Assembly (NCBI GenBank): GCA_025462755.1
Contig: JAOAPF010000482.1
Coordinates: 1 to 41,262, forward strand
Length of the DNA: 41,262 nt
Direction: 5' to 3'
DNA from: Edaphobacter sp.
GTDB lineage: Bacteria > Acidobacteriota > Terriglobia > Terriglobales > Acidobacteriaceae
Positions 16,485 through 24,808 of the stretch are shown here, piece by piece. Under the pieces are notes generated by a model. That model was not told the DNA's origin and did not search any database. It saw only the letters and a list, made by a program, of their open reading frames with translations. A program made the position numbers and the translations under genes. Position 1 is the first letter of the stretch; each line of letters starts with the position of its first letter.

Positions 16485-17660
16485 ATGAGGATTCTTCACA
16501 TTATCGGAACGCTGGACCCCGCTGCGGGCGGTCCCACGGAGTCGGTGAGGGTCTTGCTGAGTTATGGCCCGATCGGCTATACGGGGGAGGTTGTCACGCT
16601 CGATGATCCATCCGCGCCCTATCTGAACGATATCGGATTTCCGGTGCACGCACTGGGTCCGACGAACACCAAGTACGGATTTAATTCGAGACTGCTGCCG
16701 TGGCTGAGAGATAACCGTCATCGTTTTGATGGGGTCGTGGTGAACGGGTTATGGCAGTACTGCGGGTACGCGGCCTGGCGCACGCTGGCAGGAAATACGC
16801 CCTATGTTGTGTTTACCCATGGCATGCTTGATCCTTACTTCAAACATGCGTTTCCGCTGAAACATATAAAGAAATGGCTCTACTGGGTGCCGGCGGAGTA
16901 CTGGATTCTGCGCGGCGCTTATCGTGTACTGTTTACGTCGAAGGCTGAGAAGCGGCTGGCTGAGCAGAGCTTTTGGATGCATCGCTGGAATGCCTATGTC
17001 GTTCCGTATGGCGCGAGCGGGCCGACAGGCGATCCCGACGTGCAGATGCGGGCTTTCTTTGCGAAGTGTCCTGAGGCGAAGGGCAAGCGGTACCTTTTAT
17101 TTCTTGGCCGCATCCATCGCAAAAAAGGGTGCGATCTTCTGATCGATGCGTTTGCAAAGGTTGCTGCGACCGACCCTGATCTCTATCTGGTGATGGCCGG
17201 TCCTGACCAACAGTTGTGGAGCGCGAAGCTGAAGGCAACGGCCGCGGCTGCAGGGATCGGACATCGCGTCTTCTGGCCGGGGATGGTTATCGGCGACGCG
17301 AAATGGGGAGCCTTCTTTGGATCCGAAGCATTCATCCTGCCTTCGCATCAGGAGAACTTCGGGATTGCCGTGGCGGAGGCTCTGGCCTGCGGGAAGCCTG
17401 TTTTGCTTGCGGACAAGGTGAATATCGCGGAAGATATCGCGGAGGACGGCGCGGGGCTGATGGAGCTGGATACAGCAGAGGGTACGTTGCGGCTGCTGCA
17501 GCGGTGGATCGCCATGACGGTTGAAGAGCGGGAGCATATGGCGCATCTTGCGTATCAATGTTTCCACCGGCGGTACGATATGCGAGAGAATGCAAAGGCG
17601 ATCATCCGGTTGTTTGGAACCGCTACTGTCCTTACTCCCACCGCGGTGGATTCCGAATAG
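16485..17660 (+). CDS. Glycosyltransferase family 4
   Basis: I start this gene at the ATG at 16485 (MRILHIIGTLDPAAGG), which gives 391 residues and the normal GT4 opening. The frame extends upstream to a GTG at 16440, but those 15 residues do not fit the family. The acceptor half has the Gly-rich loop DPAAGGPTESVR and FTHGMLDPYFK. The donor half has YLLFLGRIHRKKGCDLLIDAF, LVMAGPD and the EX7E motif ENFGIAVAE (Glu290 and Glu298), then ACGKPVLL. This is typical of WbaZ- or WcaI-like EPS glycosyltransferases that work beside a WcaF acetyltransferase, as here. The specific sugar is unknown. The next gene begins 11 bases after its stop. Confidence 0.88.
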   Translation: MRILHIIGTLDPAAGGPTESVRVLLSYGPIGYTGEVVTLDDPSAPYLNDIGFPVHALGPTNTKYGFNSRLLPWLRDNRHRFDGVVVNGLWQYCGYAAWRTLAGNTPYVVFTHGMLDPYFKHAFPLKHIKKWLYWVPAEYWILRGAYRVLFTSKAEKRLAEQSFWMHRWNAYVVPYGASGPTGDPDVQMRAFFAKCPEAKGKRYLLFLGRIHRKKGCDLLIDAFAKVAATDPDLYLVMAGPDQQLWSAKLKATAAAAGIGHRVFWPGMVIGDAKWGAFFGSEAFILPSHQENFGIAVAEALACGKPVLLADKVNIAEDIAEDGAGLMELDTAEGTLRLLQRWIAMTVEEREHMAHLAYQCFHRRYDMRENAKAIIRLFGTATVLTPTAVDSE

Positions 17661-17671
17661 GTGCTGCGTCA

Positions 17672-18283
17672 ATGGCAAAGCAGATTCATTACAACGCGGC
17701 GGAGCACATCTCGGCGGACACTGCGGCTGATCCATACCTTCGGCCTGCGTTTTCGTTTCGCGACCGGCTGCGGCGGCTGAACTGGAACATCTGCTGGACC
17801 TTGTTGTATAGAACGTCACCGAGACCGTTACATTCCTGGAGATCGTTTCTTCTGCGTCTGTTTGGGGCGACGATGGGGGCGAATTGCCACTTCTATCCGC
17901 GATCGAAGGTGTGGGCGCCGTGGAATTTGATCTGTGCGGATCAGGTGACGGCGGGAGATGGTGCGGAGATTTACAATCCTGCACCGGTTACGCTGGGATC
18001 GCATGCGATTTTGTCGCAGGACGCTTATGTGTGTGCAGCAACGCACGACTATGACGATCCGGCATTTCCGCTGATCGCCTATGCGATGAATATTGGCGCG
18101 TATGCCTGGGTGTGTGCGCGCGCATCGGTTGCCCCTGGGGTGAACATGGGCGAGGGTGCGGTGCTTGGGCTTGGGTCGGTGGCGACGCGGAGCCTGGAGG
18201 CGTGGACGGTGTATGCGGGGGTGCCGGCCGTCAAGGTCAAGGAGAGACGGCGGTTCGACATTGGCGCGGCGATCAGAACGTAA
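17672..18283 (+). CDS. WcaF-type colanic-acid-like acetyltransferase (left-handed beta-helix)
   Basis: From the ATG at 17672 the protein has 203 residues. The frame extends to 17558, but that part overlaps the preceding glycosyltransferase gene and looks unrelated to the family. Residues from about 70 on form imperfect hexapeptide repeats (MGANCHFYPRSKVWAPWNL, TLGSHAILSQDAYVCAATHDY, GEGAVLGLGSVATRSL) ending with AGVPAVKVKERRRF. This is the trimeric left-handed beta-helix of acyl-CoA-dependent acetyltransferases, with the His in ATHDYDDP as likely catalytic base. WcaF-type members O-acetylate EPS repeat units. The gene is the last of the co-directional set and faces the receiver gene across 75 bases. 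Confidence 0.85.
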   Translation: MAKQIHYNAAEHISADTAADPYLRPAFSFRDRLRRLNWNICWTLLYRTSPRPLHSWRSFLLRLFGATMGANCHFYPRSKVWAPWNLICADQVTAGDGAEIYNPAPVTLGSHAILSQDAYVCAATHDYDDPAFPLIAYAMNIGAYAWVCARASVAPGVNMGEGAVLGLGSVATRSLEAWTVYAGVPAVKVKERRRFDIGAAIRT

Positions 18284-18316
18284 TACGATTGCGGGGAGGA
18301 CTGGGATAAAGCTGAA

Positions 18317-18334
18317 GCGGGAACGAAGTCCCGC
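18317..18334. terminator. Hairpin between convergent genes
   Basis: GCGGGA (18317-18322) and TCCCGC (18329-18334) form a 6-base stem around ACGAAG. On the plus strand it is followed by the pyrimidine run CTCCTTGTTT. It lies between the acetyltransferase (+) and the receiver gene (-), as expected for a terminator serving one or both. Confidence 0.45.
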
Positions 18335-18358
18335 CTCCTTGTTTCAGTCCAGCAAGAA

Positions 18359-18742
18359 CTAGCCGCGTAGCTTTGCCAGAAGATCGGTTGGATGGACTGG
18401 CTTGGCGAGGATTTCGAATTCGTGACCCTGCGTGCGGGCCTTTTCAAGCAGATCCGCGGTCGCAGCCTGGCCTGAAAAGAGAAGGATTTTGCACTTTGGA
18501 AGTTTGTTGCGTGTAATGATTGCGGCTTCGATACCGGTCATGCCGGTCATGATGACGTCACTGATGAGCATGTCGGGCTGGAAGCTCTCGAGCGACTCGA
18601 CGGCCTTTTCTCCGCTGAACACCGCGCGTGCCTCAAAGCCCGCTTGATTCAGGATGATTGCGAGAGTATTGGCAATTACCTGCTCGTCATCGGCGACGAG
18701 TACCCTGGGTTTTGATGAGGCTGAAGTAGTTGGATCTGCCAT
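18359..18742 (-). CDS. Single-domain response regulator (receiver only)
   Basis: From the ATG at 18742 the protein has 127 residues. The frame also offers a TTG 15 bases upstream. Almost the whole chain is one CheY-like receiver: the acidic pair Asp18-Asp19 in VADDEQ, the phosphoacceptor Asp62 in LISDVIM, Ser90 in LLFSGQ and Lys114 in LAKPVHP. There is no output domain, so it must act by protein contact, as CheY or Spo0F do, or pass phosphate onward. No histidine kinase is in the window. It is divergent from the ABC transporter operon across a 167-base gap with one near-palindromic site, so its target could be the transporter or the EPS locus, but no link is shown. Confidence 0.9.
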   Translation of the reverse strand: MADPTTSASSKPRVLVADDEQVIANTLAIILNQAGFEARAVFSGEKAVESLESFQPDMLISDVIMTGMTGIEAAIITRNKLPKCKILLFSGQAATADLLEKARTQGHEFEILAKPVHPTDLLAKLRG

Positions 18743-18785
18743 TCTGAAGGTCCCCAAAATTTGAAGGTCAAAGTTCAGTGATAAA

Positions 18786-18798
18786 TGTAACGTTTACA
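18786..18798. promoter_or_regulatory. Palindromic site in divergent promoter region
   Basis: TGTAA-CGT-TTACA lies between the receiver gene (-) and the ABC operon (+). It is one base short of the 14-base LacI/GalR-type consensus with arms TGTAAA and TTTACA. It could be an operator for one or both genes. The match may also be chance, as the arms are only five bases. Confidence 0.3.
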
Positions 18799-18909
18799 GG
18801 CATCGGTTTGGTGTTTTGTCCTACACAGTAATGATACGCTGACCGCAGATAGGTTGACGGACAACCTTCACAATTCACAGAGAACGCATACTGTACTACA
18901 AAATTTCTT

Positions 18910-20262
18910 ATGCAGCCAGCCATCATACGCGCCGAACGCGTCGAGAAATACTACGCGCAGCCGAGCGAGAACCGCATTCAGGTGATCTCGCCGACGGATC
19001 TCTCCATTACCGCGGGAGAGATTGTGGCGCTGCTGGGGCCCTCAGGCTCGGGAAAGTCTACGCTTCTGCGCATGCTGACTGGCTTGTCTGTGCCTTCGGC
19101 GGGCCAGGTGTACTGGCACGAAAAGCCGATTGCAACGGCCAACGTGAATGTCTCCATCGTGTTCCAGAGTTTTGCACTGTTTCCGTGGCTTAGCGTTCTG
19201 GAAAACGTTGAGGCGCCGCTGAAGGCGCGCGGCATGGAGCCGACGGAGAGGCGCAAGCGGAGCCTGAAGATTCTGGATACGGTGGGCCTGGATGGCTTTC
19301 AAGCGGCTTATCCGAAGGAGTTGTCTGGTGGGATGCGGCAGCGGGTGGGTTTTGCGCGGGCGCTGGTAGTTGAGCCGGAGGTGCTGTTTATGGATGAGCC
19401 GTTCTCCGCGCTCGACGTGCTGACGGCGGAGAACCTGCGCAGCGAGCTGCTGGAGTTGTGGCAGAACAAGACGATTCCAACGCAGGCGATTTTTCTGGTC
19501 ACACACAATATAGAAGAGGCTGTGCTGCTGGCGGATCGGATCATTGTGCTTGGACGCAATCCCGGGCATGTGCGGACCGATTTTCGCGTGGCGATTCAGC
19601 ATCCGAGGGACCGCAAGGCAGCGGCGTTTACGCAACTGGTGGACTATATCTACAAAGTTCTGACGCAGCCGGATGCGCAACCGCCGGCGCTACCTCAGAC
19701 CGCCACTGGGAAGCGAGTTCGCGATCAGCGGCAGATGCATTACCAGATGCTTCCCCATGCGCGGCCAGGTGGCATCGCCGGGCTGCTGGAGCTGGTGCTG
19801 GACCACAACGGCAAGGACGACATTTACCGGTTGGCGGACGATCTGGCGTTTGAGATCGATGACCTGCTGCCGATCGTCGATGCGGCTCAGTTGCTGGGCT
19901 TTCTGAAGGTAACCGAAGGCGACGCGGAGATTACTCCGACTGGGGCTGAGTATGCCAATTCGGAGATTCTGCGGCAGAAGGAACTGTTTCGGAACGCGGC
20001 GATGAAAAATGTGCTGCTGCTGCGACAGATCGTGCGCGCGATTGAGTCCAAGAGCGACCGCAGCGTGCCGGAGGAGTTCTTCCACGATGTACTGGACGAA
20101 CAGTTCAGCGAGGAGGAGACGCTGCGCCAGTTGGAGACTGCAATCAACTGGGGGCGGTATGCGGAGCTGTTCGACTTCGATGCGTCGCGGCGGCGCTTTA
20201 TTCAGTCGGAGAAGCTGCATCATGAGGGAGAGGCCGCTTCGACTGCGGATATCGGCGCATGA
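18910..20262 (+). CDS. ABC transporter ATPase, nitrate/sulfonate/taurine-like, with C-terminal AAA-associated domain
   Basis: Residues 1-255 are a complete ABC ATPase: Walker A GPSGSGKST with Lys49, a Q-loop in VFQSFALFPWLSVLENV, the signature LSGGMRQRV (138-146), Walker B VLFMDEP with catalytic Glu163, and the switch His in LVTHNIEEA. The NitT/TauT/SsuB subclass is indicated by FALFPWLSVLENV and the RNPGHV turn. Residues from about 285 to 445 are an extra, mostly helical C-terminal region (PGGIAGLLELVLDHNGKDDIYRLADDL and on) like the AAA-associated domain fused to some ABC ATPases of this group, which resembles a winged-helix sensor. The substrate is unknown. The stop overlaps the permease start by 4 bases (ATGA). 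Confidence 0.88.
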   Translation: MQPAIIRAERVEKYYAQPSENRIQVISPTDLSITAGEIVALLGPSGSGKSTLLRMLTGLSVPSAGQVYWHEKPIATANVNVSIVFQSFALFPWLSVLENVEAPLKARGMEPTERRKRSLKILDTVGLDGFQAAYPKELSGGMRQRVGFARALVVEPEVLFMDEPFSALDVLTAENLRSELLELWQNKTIPTQAIFLVTHNIEEAVLLADRIIVLGRNPGHVRTDFRVAIQHPRDRKAAAFTQLVDYIYKVLTQPDAQPPALPQTATGKRVRDQRQMHYQMLPHARPGGIAGLLELVLDHNGKDDIYRLADDLAFEIDDLLPIVDAAQLLGFLKVTEGDAEITPTGAEYANSEILRQKELFRNAAMKNVLLLRQIVRAIESKSDRSVPEEFFHDVLDEQFSEEETLRQLETAINWGRYAELFDFDASRRRFIQSEKLHHEGEAASTADIGA

Positions 20263-22043
20263 TGCGGTTTCCGGAGAGCTTCAGTAATATTCCCGGACGA
20301 GAGACGCTGGCGCGCTCTCAGGTATTGCAGCGCACCTGGCCTTTTGTGCTGGACCTGTGCGTTGCCGGGATCGGGCTGGCCTGCTTTTATGGGGTGGTCT
20401 ACATTGCGAAGTACTGGTTTGGGGGAGCGCAGCCGGAGATTCTAATCTCGCAGAGTCCGCGGGCGCTTCCTCTGTATGCGTTCTATTCGATTGTCCGGAT
20501 TGGGCTCGCGTATCTGTTGAGTCTTGCGTTTGCGATTGGCTATGGATATGTGGCCGCTTACAACAAGCGGATTGAAGCACTAATGATTGCCGGGCTGGAT
20601 ATTCTGCAGTCGATTCCGGTGCTTAGTTTCTTGCCTGGTGTGATGCTGGCGATGGTGGCGCTGTTTCCTACGCGGCAGATTGGCGTGGAAATGGGTGCGA
20701 TTGTTCTGATCTTCACGGGCCAGGTGTGGAACATGGCGTTCAGCTTTTATTCCTCGATCAAGAGCATTCCGCGGGAGCTTTCTGAGGCTGCGAGCATCTA
20801 CCAATTTTCGCGATTGCAGCGGCTGGTACAGCTGGAGCTGCCCTACTCGGCGATTGGGTTGGTGTGGAACTCAATGGTCTCGGTTGCGGGCGGATGGTTT
20901 TTCCTGATGGCGTGCGAGATGTTCGTTCTGGGAACACGGGACTTTCGGCTGCCGGGGCTGGGTTCTTATCTGCAGACGGCGGCGGGTACGGGAAACTATG
21001 TAGCGATTACGTGGGGCTTGCTGACCATGATTGCGATTATTGTGGCGACCGATCAGCTGATCTGGAGGCCGGTGATTGCGTGGAGCGATAAGTTCAAGTT
21101 TGAGCAGGTGGAGAGCGGGTCGCGGGTGCGTTCGCCGCTGCTGCATCTGCTGCAGCATTCGCGAGGGCTGCGCACGCTTCGTCGGCATACGGTCGAGCCG
21201 CTCGAGGAGGGGCTATACCGGCGGTTAGCGAAGGAGCGCAAAGAAGAACCGCAGCCGTCCACTGCTGGCAAGAAGGTGACAGTGACGCGTGGGAGAGCTT
21301 CGGTTTGGCTTAGGGGGATGATTCTGGCCGTGCTTGCGGTGGCGGTACTTTATGCAGCGTGGCAGGCGTTGACTCTCTTGCGCGAGGTGCATGGATCGCA
21401 GTTTGCCGAGATTATGAAGGGGGCGCTGGCGACTTTTTTGCGAGTGAATGTGGCTCTTGTGCTTGCAGCGGCGTGGACGATTCCGGCGGGGGTGGCGATC
21501 GGTTTTCATCCGCGTCTGGCGCGTATTGCTCAGCCGATTGCTCAGATTGCGGCGTCGGTTCCGGCTACCGCGCTGTTCCCTGTTCTTCTGCTCGCGCTGG
21601 TGCGAATTGGCGGTGGGATGGGGATTGGCTCGATTGCCCTGATGTTGCTGGGGGCGCAGTGGTACATCCTTTTCAATGTGATTGCGGGCGCTATGGCGAT
21701 TCCGTCTGATCTAAAGGAGGTCGCTACGCTATTCCATTTCACAACTCTACAGAGATGGAGGACGGTGATTCTGCCGGGGATTTTTCCGTTTTTGATTACG
21801 GGCATGGTGACGGCGTCGGGTGGGGCGTGGAATGCGAGCATTATCGCGGAATACTTTCGTCTCAAGAACCAGACGCTGCAGACAACGGGACTGGGAGCGG
21901 TTATCAGCGCCGCAACCGATAGCGGACAGTTTCAGATTTTGCTGATGGCGACGATTGTGATGGCGACGATGGTGGTGACGATCAATCGGCTGGTGTGGCG
22001 GCCGCTGTATCGAATGGCGGAGACGCGGTACAAGCTGGAGTAG
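20259..22043 (+). CDS. ABC transporter permease, two fused BPD_transp_1 domains
   Basis: At 594 residues this is about twice the length of a usual NitT/TauT permease. Two homologous halves of about six membrane segments each are joined by a charged linker at about 275-350. Each half carries an EAA-type cytoplasmic loop that docks the ATPase: SEAASIYQFSRLQRL ending ELP (175-195) and KEVATLFHFTTLQRW ending ILP (486-506). Both have lost the usual Gly of the motif. A fused pair gives a fixed heterodimeric channel with the ATPase encoded just before. No periplasmic binding protein gene is in the window, so it either lies elsewhere or is not needed. Direction (import or export) is inferred from the family only. 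The gene ends 3 bases from the convergent AI-2E-like gene. Confidence 0.87.
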   Translation: MMRFPESFSNIPGRETLARSQVLQRTWPFVLDLCVAGIGLACFYGVVYIAKYWFGGAQPEILISQSPRALPLYAFYSIVRIGLAYLLSLAFAIGYGYVAAYNKRIEALMIAGLDILQSIPVLSFLPGVMLAMVALFPTRQIGVEMGAIVLIFTGQVWNMAFSFYSSIKSIPRELSEAASIYQFSRLQRLVQLELPYSAIGLVWNSMVSVAGGWFFLMACEMFVLGTRDFRLPGLGSYLQTAAGTGNYVAITWGLLTMIAIIVATDQLIWRPVIAWSDKFKFEQVESGSRVRSPLLHLLQHSRGLRTLRRHTVEPLEEGLYRRLAKERKEEPQPSTAGKKVTVTRGRASVWLRGMILAVLAVAVLYAAWQALTLLREVHGSQFAEIMKGALATFLRVNVALVLAAAWTIPAGVAIGFHPRLARIAQPIAQIAASVPATALFPVLLLALVRIGGGMGIGSIALMLLGAQWYILFNVIAGAMAIPSDLKEVATLFHFTTLQRWRTVILPGIFPFLITGMVTASGGAWNASIIAEYFRLKNQTLQTTGLGAVISAATDSGQFQILLMATIVMATMVVTINRLVWRPLYRMAETRYKLE

Positions 22044-22046
22044 GCG

Positions 22047-22535
22047 CTATCGGCGATTGGAGAGCGCGGGCTTCCAGAATGCGAAGACGACTGCGAGTAG
22101 AGGCGGGGCGATCAGGACTCCCCAGAACGGGATGATGATGCCGAGAACGATTGGGCCGAAGAAGGCTGCCCACCAGGGGATCTTCGTGGTGCGGTGCAGG
22201 ACGTAGGGGCCGATGACGAGGCCTTCGAGGATGACGATCAGACCGTAGAGGCCAAGGACAAGGCCGAGGCGCCACCAGTCGTCGTCGTTGGCGGTAACGG
22301 CTACGGAGATCACGGGGCCGATGAGGGCGATCATGCCGCCGAAGGTTGGGATGATTTGCAAGAGGCCGCCAAGAATCGCCCAGAAAGGCGCCCATGGGAC
22401 GCGGATCAGTTCAAGGCCAATGAACCAGAGAACGCCTACGATGAGCGCATCGAGGGTGGCCGCACGCCACCAGTTGACGAGCGCGCTGCCGGCGGTTTTT
22501 AGATGGCCGCCTGCGTTGCTGTTTCTAAGGTCCAT
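22047..22535 (-). CDS. Short AI-2E/YhhQ-like (PF01594-type) membrane protein
   Basis: The 162-residue protein has about four or five hydrophobic segments, starting near residues 29-43, 49-70, 88-105 and 120-150. The order WAILGGLLQIIPTFGGMIALIGPVI, then VILEGLVIGPYVLHRTTKIPWW, then a closing GVLIAPPLLAVVF recalls the C-terminal half of AI-2E family transporters, where a P-x-G-G loop, an E-x-x-V-I-x-P motif and a final A-P-P-L-A motif occur in that order. Full members have about 340 residues, so this is roughly half size. It may be a truncated paralogue or a small family of its own. The start ATG and frame are intact. The call is from the motif order alone and is moderate. Confidence 0.55.
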   Translation of the reverse strand: MDLRNSNAGGHLKTAGSALVNWWRAATLDALIVGVLWFIGLELIRVPWAPFWAILGGLLQIIPTFGGMIALIGPVISVAVTANDDDWWRLGLVLGLYGLIVILEGLVIGPYVLHRTTKIPWWAAFFGPIVLGIIIPFWGVLIAPPLLAVVFAFWKPALSNRR

Positions 22536-22678
22536 ACCAACCTGACTGTGCTGTGCCGCATCACACCTGCTGGGACAGAACTATAACGCAAAGAACAAAA
22601 ACCACAACGTAAAGTACTGGTTTCGAGACGGACACGCGTTTCGGGGTGGCTCGACGCGCGATTTGACGTGAACGGAGA

Positions 22679-24016
22679 ATGATTGAGATGGCTGTAATGA
22701 TGCAGGCCTTCTATTGGGATGCGCCAATCAAGGAACAAAAAGAGGGTGAGTGGTGGAATTATCTTTCGGAGAAGACGCCGGAGTTGGCTGCAGCGGGCAT
22801 CAACGCATTGTGGCTGCCGCCGATCTGCAAGGGCGCTGAGGCTCGGTCGCCGGGCTATGATCCGTACGATTATTTCGATCTGGGTGATTTTGACCAGAAG
22901 GGCGCGACGAAGACGTTGTACGGGAATCGCAAGGAGTTGGAGAGCCTGATCGGGAAGCTGCGCGAACATAAGATCGGCGCGTATGCGGACATGGTGATCA
23001 ATCACAACTCCGGGGCGGATGAAGAAGAGGTCAACCCGATCGATGGGCAGAGGCGCTGGACGAAGTTCAATCCCAAGTCAGGCAAATTTCCGCGGGACTG
23101 GAACTGCTTTCATCCGTCGCGCTATGAACGCGTGATGATCGAGGGCGAGAATTTTGCCGGTTTCCCCCATCTGTGTCACCGCAACCCGCGCGTGTATGCG
23201 GCGATGTTTGACTATGCGCGCATGGTTATCGAAGAGCTGGGGTTTGACGGCTTTCGCTTCGACTTTGCGAAGGGCTTTGGGGCATGGATGATCGGGCTGC
23301 TGGCGAAATATCGCTATGAGCGCGACGGCAAGGAGTTCACGCCGTTTGTGGTCGGCGAGTATTGGTCCGGCCCCGAGGATATCGGCGAATGGCTGGATGG
23401 CGTCCGCGCTGTGACTGACAACCAGATCGCTGCGTTTGATTTTCCGCTGCGCTACAAACTGAAAGATATGTGCGACACACTCGGGTACGATCTGCGGAAC
23501 CTGACAGCGGACGGCTCGGTGGTATCGAAGCGGCCATTCAATGCGGTGACCTTTGTCGATAACCACGATATGGCTGGAAATGAGATCGTCAACGACAAGA
23601 ATCTCGCGTACTCCTTCATTCTGATGAACGAGGGTTATCCGTGCATTTACTGGTACGACTACTACAACCTGGGTCTGGCGCGGAAGAGGACGCCAAATGG
23701 CATCGACGCTTTGATTGATGCGCACCACAAGTACGCTGATGGCGACGCGTGTATTCTTCATGCCGATCCGGATCTCTACATCATGCAGCGGAGCGGGCTG
23801 GACGGTCGGCCGGGATGCATCTATGTGCTGAACAATCTGGGTGACAAGTGGTCGGGGACTTCGGTGAAGACAAAATGGATCAATCAGAAATTCAAACCGG
23901 TGGCGTGGGATGGGCATGATACGGCGCATCCAGATGAACGGACCACCGACCAGGAGGGGAATGCCGAATTCCCTGCCCCGCCGCGGGGATATGCGGTATA
24001 TGCGCCGATTTCGTGA
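22679..24016 (+). CDS. Cytoplasmic alpha-amylase (GH13)
   Basis: The 445-residue protein is a GH13 retaining alpha-glucanase with an (alpha/beta)8 barrel. The four conserved regions are visible: DMVINH (104-109), GFRFDFAKG with nucleophile Asp195, VVGEYW with acid/base Glu227, and FVDNHD with Asp297. A C-terminal beta domain follows. It has no signal peptide: the first strand starts at once with MMQAFYWD, as in intracellular maltopentaose- or maltohexaose-forming amylases. It probably acts on glycogen or imported maltodextrin. An ATG at 22688 has better spacing (10 bases) from GGAG than the one at 22679, so the true protein may be three residues shorter. No other glycogen gene is nearby. Confidence 0.93.
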   Translation: MIEMAVMMQAFYWDAPIKEQKEGEWWNYLSEKTPELAAAGINALWLPPICKGAEARSPGYDPYDYFDLGDFDQKGATKTLYGNRKELESLIGKLREHKIGAYADMVINHNSGADEEEVNPIDGQRRWTKFNPKSGKFPRDWNCFHPSRYERVMIEGENFAGFPHLCHRNPRVYAAMFDYARMVIEELGFDGFRFDFAKGFGAWMIGLLAKYRYERDGKEFTPFVVGEYWSGPEDIGEWLDGVRAVTDNQIAAFDFPLRYKLKDMCDTLGYDLRNLTADGSVVSKRPFNAVTFVDNHDMAGNEIVNDKNLAYSFILMNEGYPCIYWYDYYNLGLARKRTPNGIDALIDAHHKYADGDACILHADPDLYIMQRSGLDGRPGCIYVLNNLGDKWSGTSVKTKWINQKFKPVAWDGHDTAHPDERTTDQEGNAEFPAPPRGYAVYAPIS

Positions 24017-24066
24017 CGCTTCAACTTGGGCCATTCAGCTAATTTTCGGATGGTATTCTTAACATT

Positions 24067-24765
24067 ATGAAGTTTGGCGTACTCGTCTTTCCCGGTTCGA
24101 ACTGCGACCACGACACTCATCATGTTGTGGATGCGATTGCGCGGCAGCCTGTGACGTATTTGTGGCATGCGTCGGAGGATCTGCAGGGCTGCGATGCGAT
24201 TCTGGTTCCCGGTGGGTTCGCCTATGGGGACTATCTGCGGACGGGGGCGATTGCGAAGTTTGCGCCTGTGATGCAGTCGGTTGCGAAGTTTGCCAAGGGC
24301 GGCGGGCTTGTGCTGGGAATCTGCAACGGGTTTCAGATTTTGTGCGAGGCTGGGCTGCTGCCTGGCGCGCTGATGCGGAATGCAAGCCAGAACTACATCT
24401 GCAAGCAGACGTTTTTGCGTACCGAGACGGTCGATTCTCCTTTTACACACGGACTCACGCGTGGACAGGTGTTGCAGATGCCGATTGGTCACATGGAAGG
24501 CAACTACTTCTGTGATGCGGAGACGCTGGCCGCGCTGAAGGCTGAGGACCGCATCGCGTTTCGCTACGCCACGCCGGAAGGTGAAGTGACGGCGAAGTCG
24601 AATCCGAATGGGTCGCTCGAAAGTATTGCCGGCGTCCTGAACGAGGAGCGCAACGTTCTGGGGATGATGCCGCATCCGGACCGGTCGAGCGAGGCGCTGC
24701 TGGGCTCGGCGGATGGCCTGCTGTTGTTCCAGGCTATGGCGGAGTCGCTGGCGGCGGCTCGGTAG
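24067..24765 (+). CDS. purQ: Phosphoribosylformylglycinamidine synthase, glutaminase subunit PurQ
   Basis: PurQ hydrolyses glutamine and passes ammonia to PurL in the fourth step of purine synthesis, in a complex with PurS. It is a class I glutamine amidotransferase of 232 residues, the usual length for the small-subunit type. Seen are FPGSNCD (8-14), [12 protein letters not shown] (47-58), the nucleophile Cys86 in LGICNGFQ, and the catalytic His203 with nearby acidic residues in [10 protein letters not shown]. The small PurQ implies separate purS and purL genes, which are not in the window. The ATG at 24067 is the only sensible start, since the fold begins at residue 2. Confidence 0.95.
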   Translation: MKFGVLVFPGSNCDHDTHHVVDAIARQPVTYLWHASEDLQGCDAILVPGGFAYGDYLRTGAIAKFAPVMQSVAKFAKGGGLVLGICNGFQILCEAGLLPGALMRNASQNYICKQTFLRTETVDSPFTHGLTRGQVLQMPIGHMEGNYFCDAETLAALKAEDRIAFRYATPEGEVTAKSNPNGSLESIAGVLNEERNVLGMMPHPDRSSEALLGSADGLLLFQAMAESLAAAR

Positions 24766-24808
24766 ATACGGCGGCTGATGCAGGCTCGGTGGTAACCTTG
24801 ACTACGCG

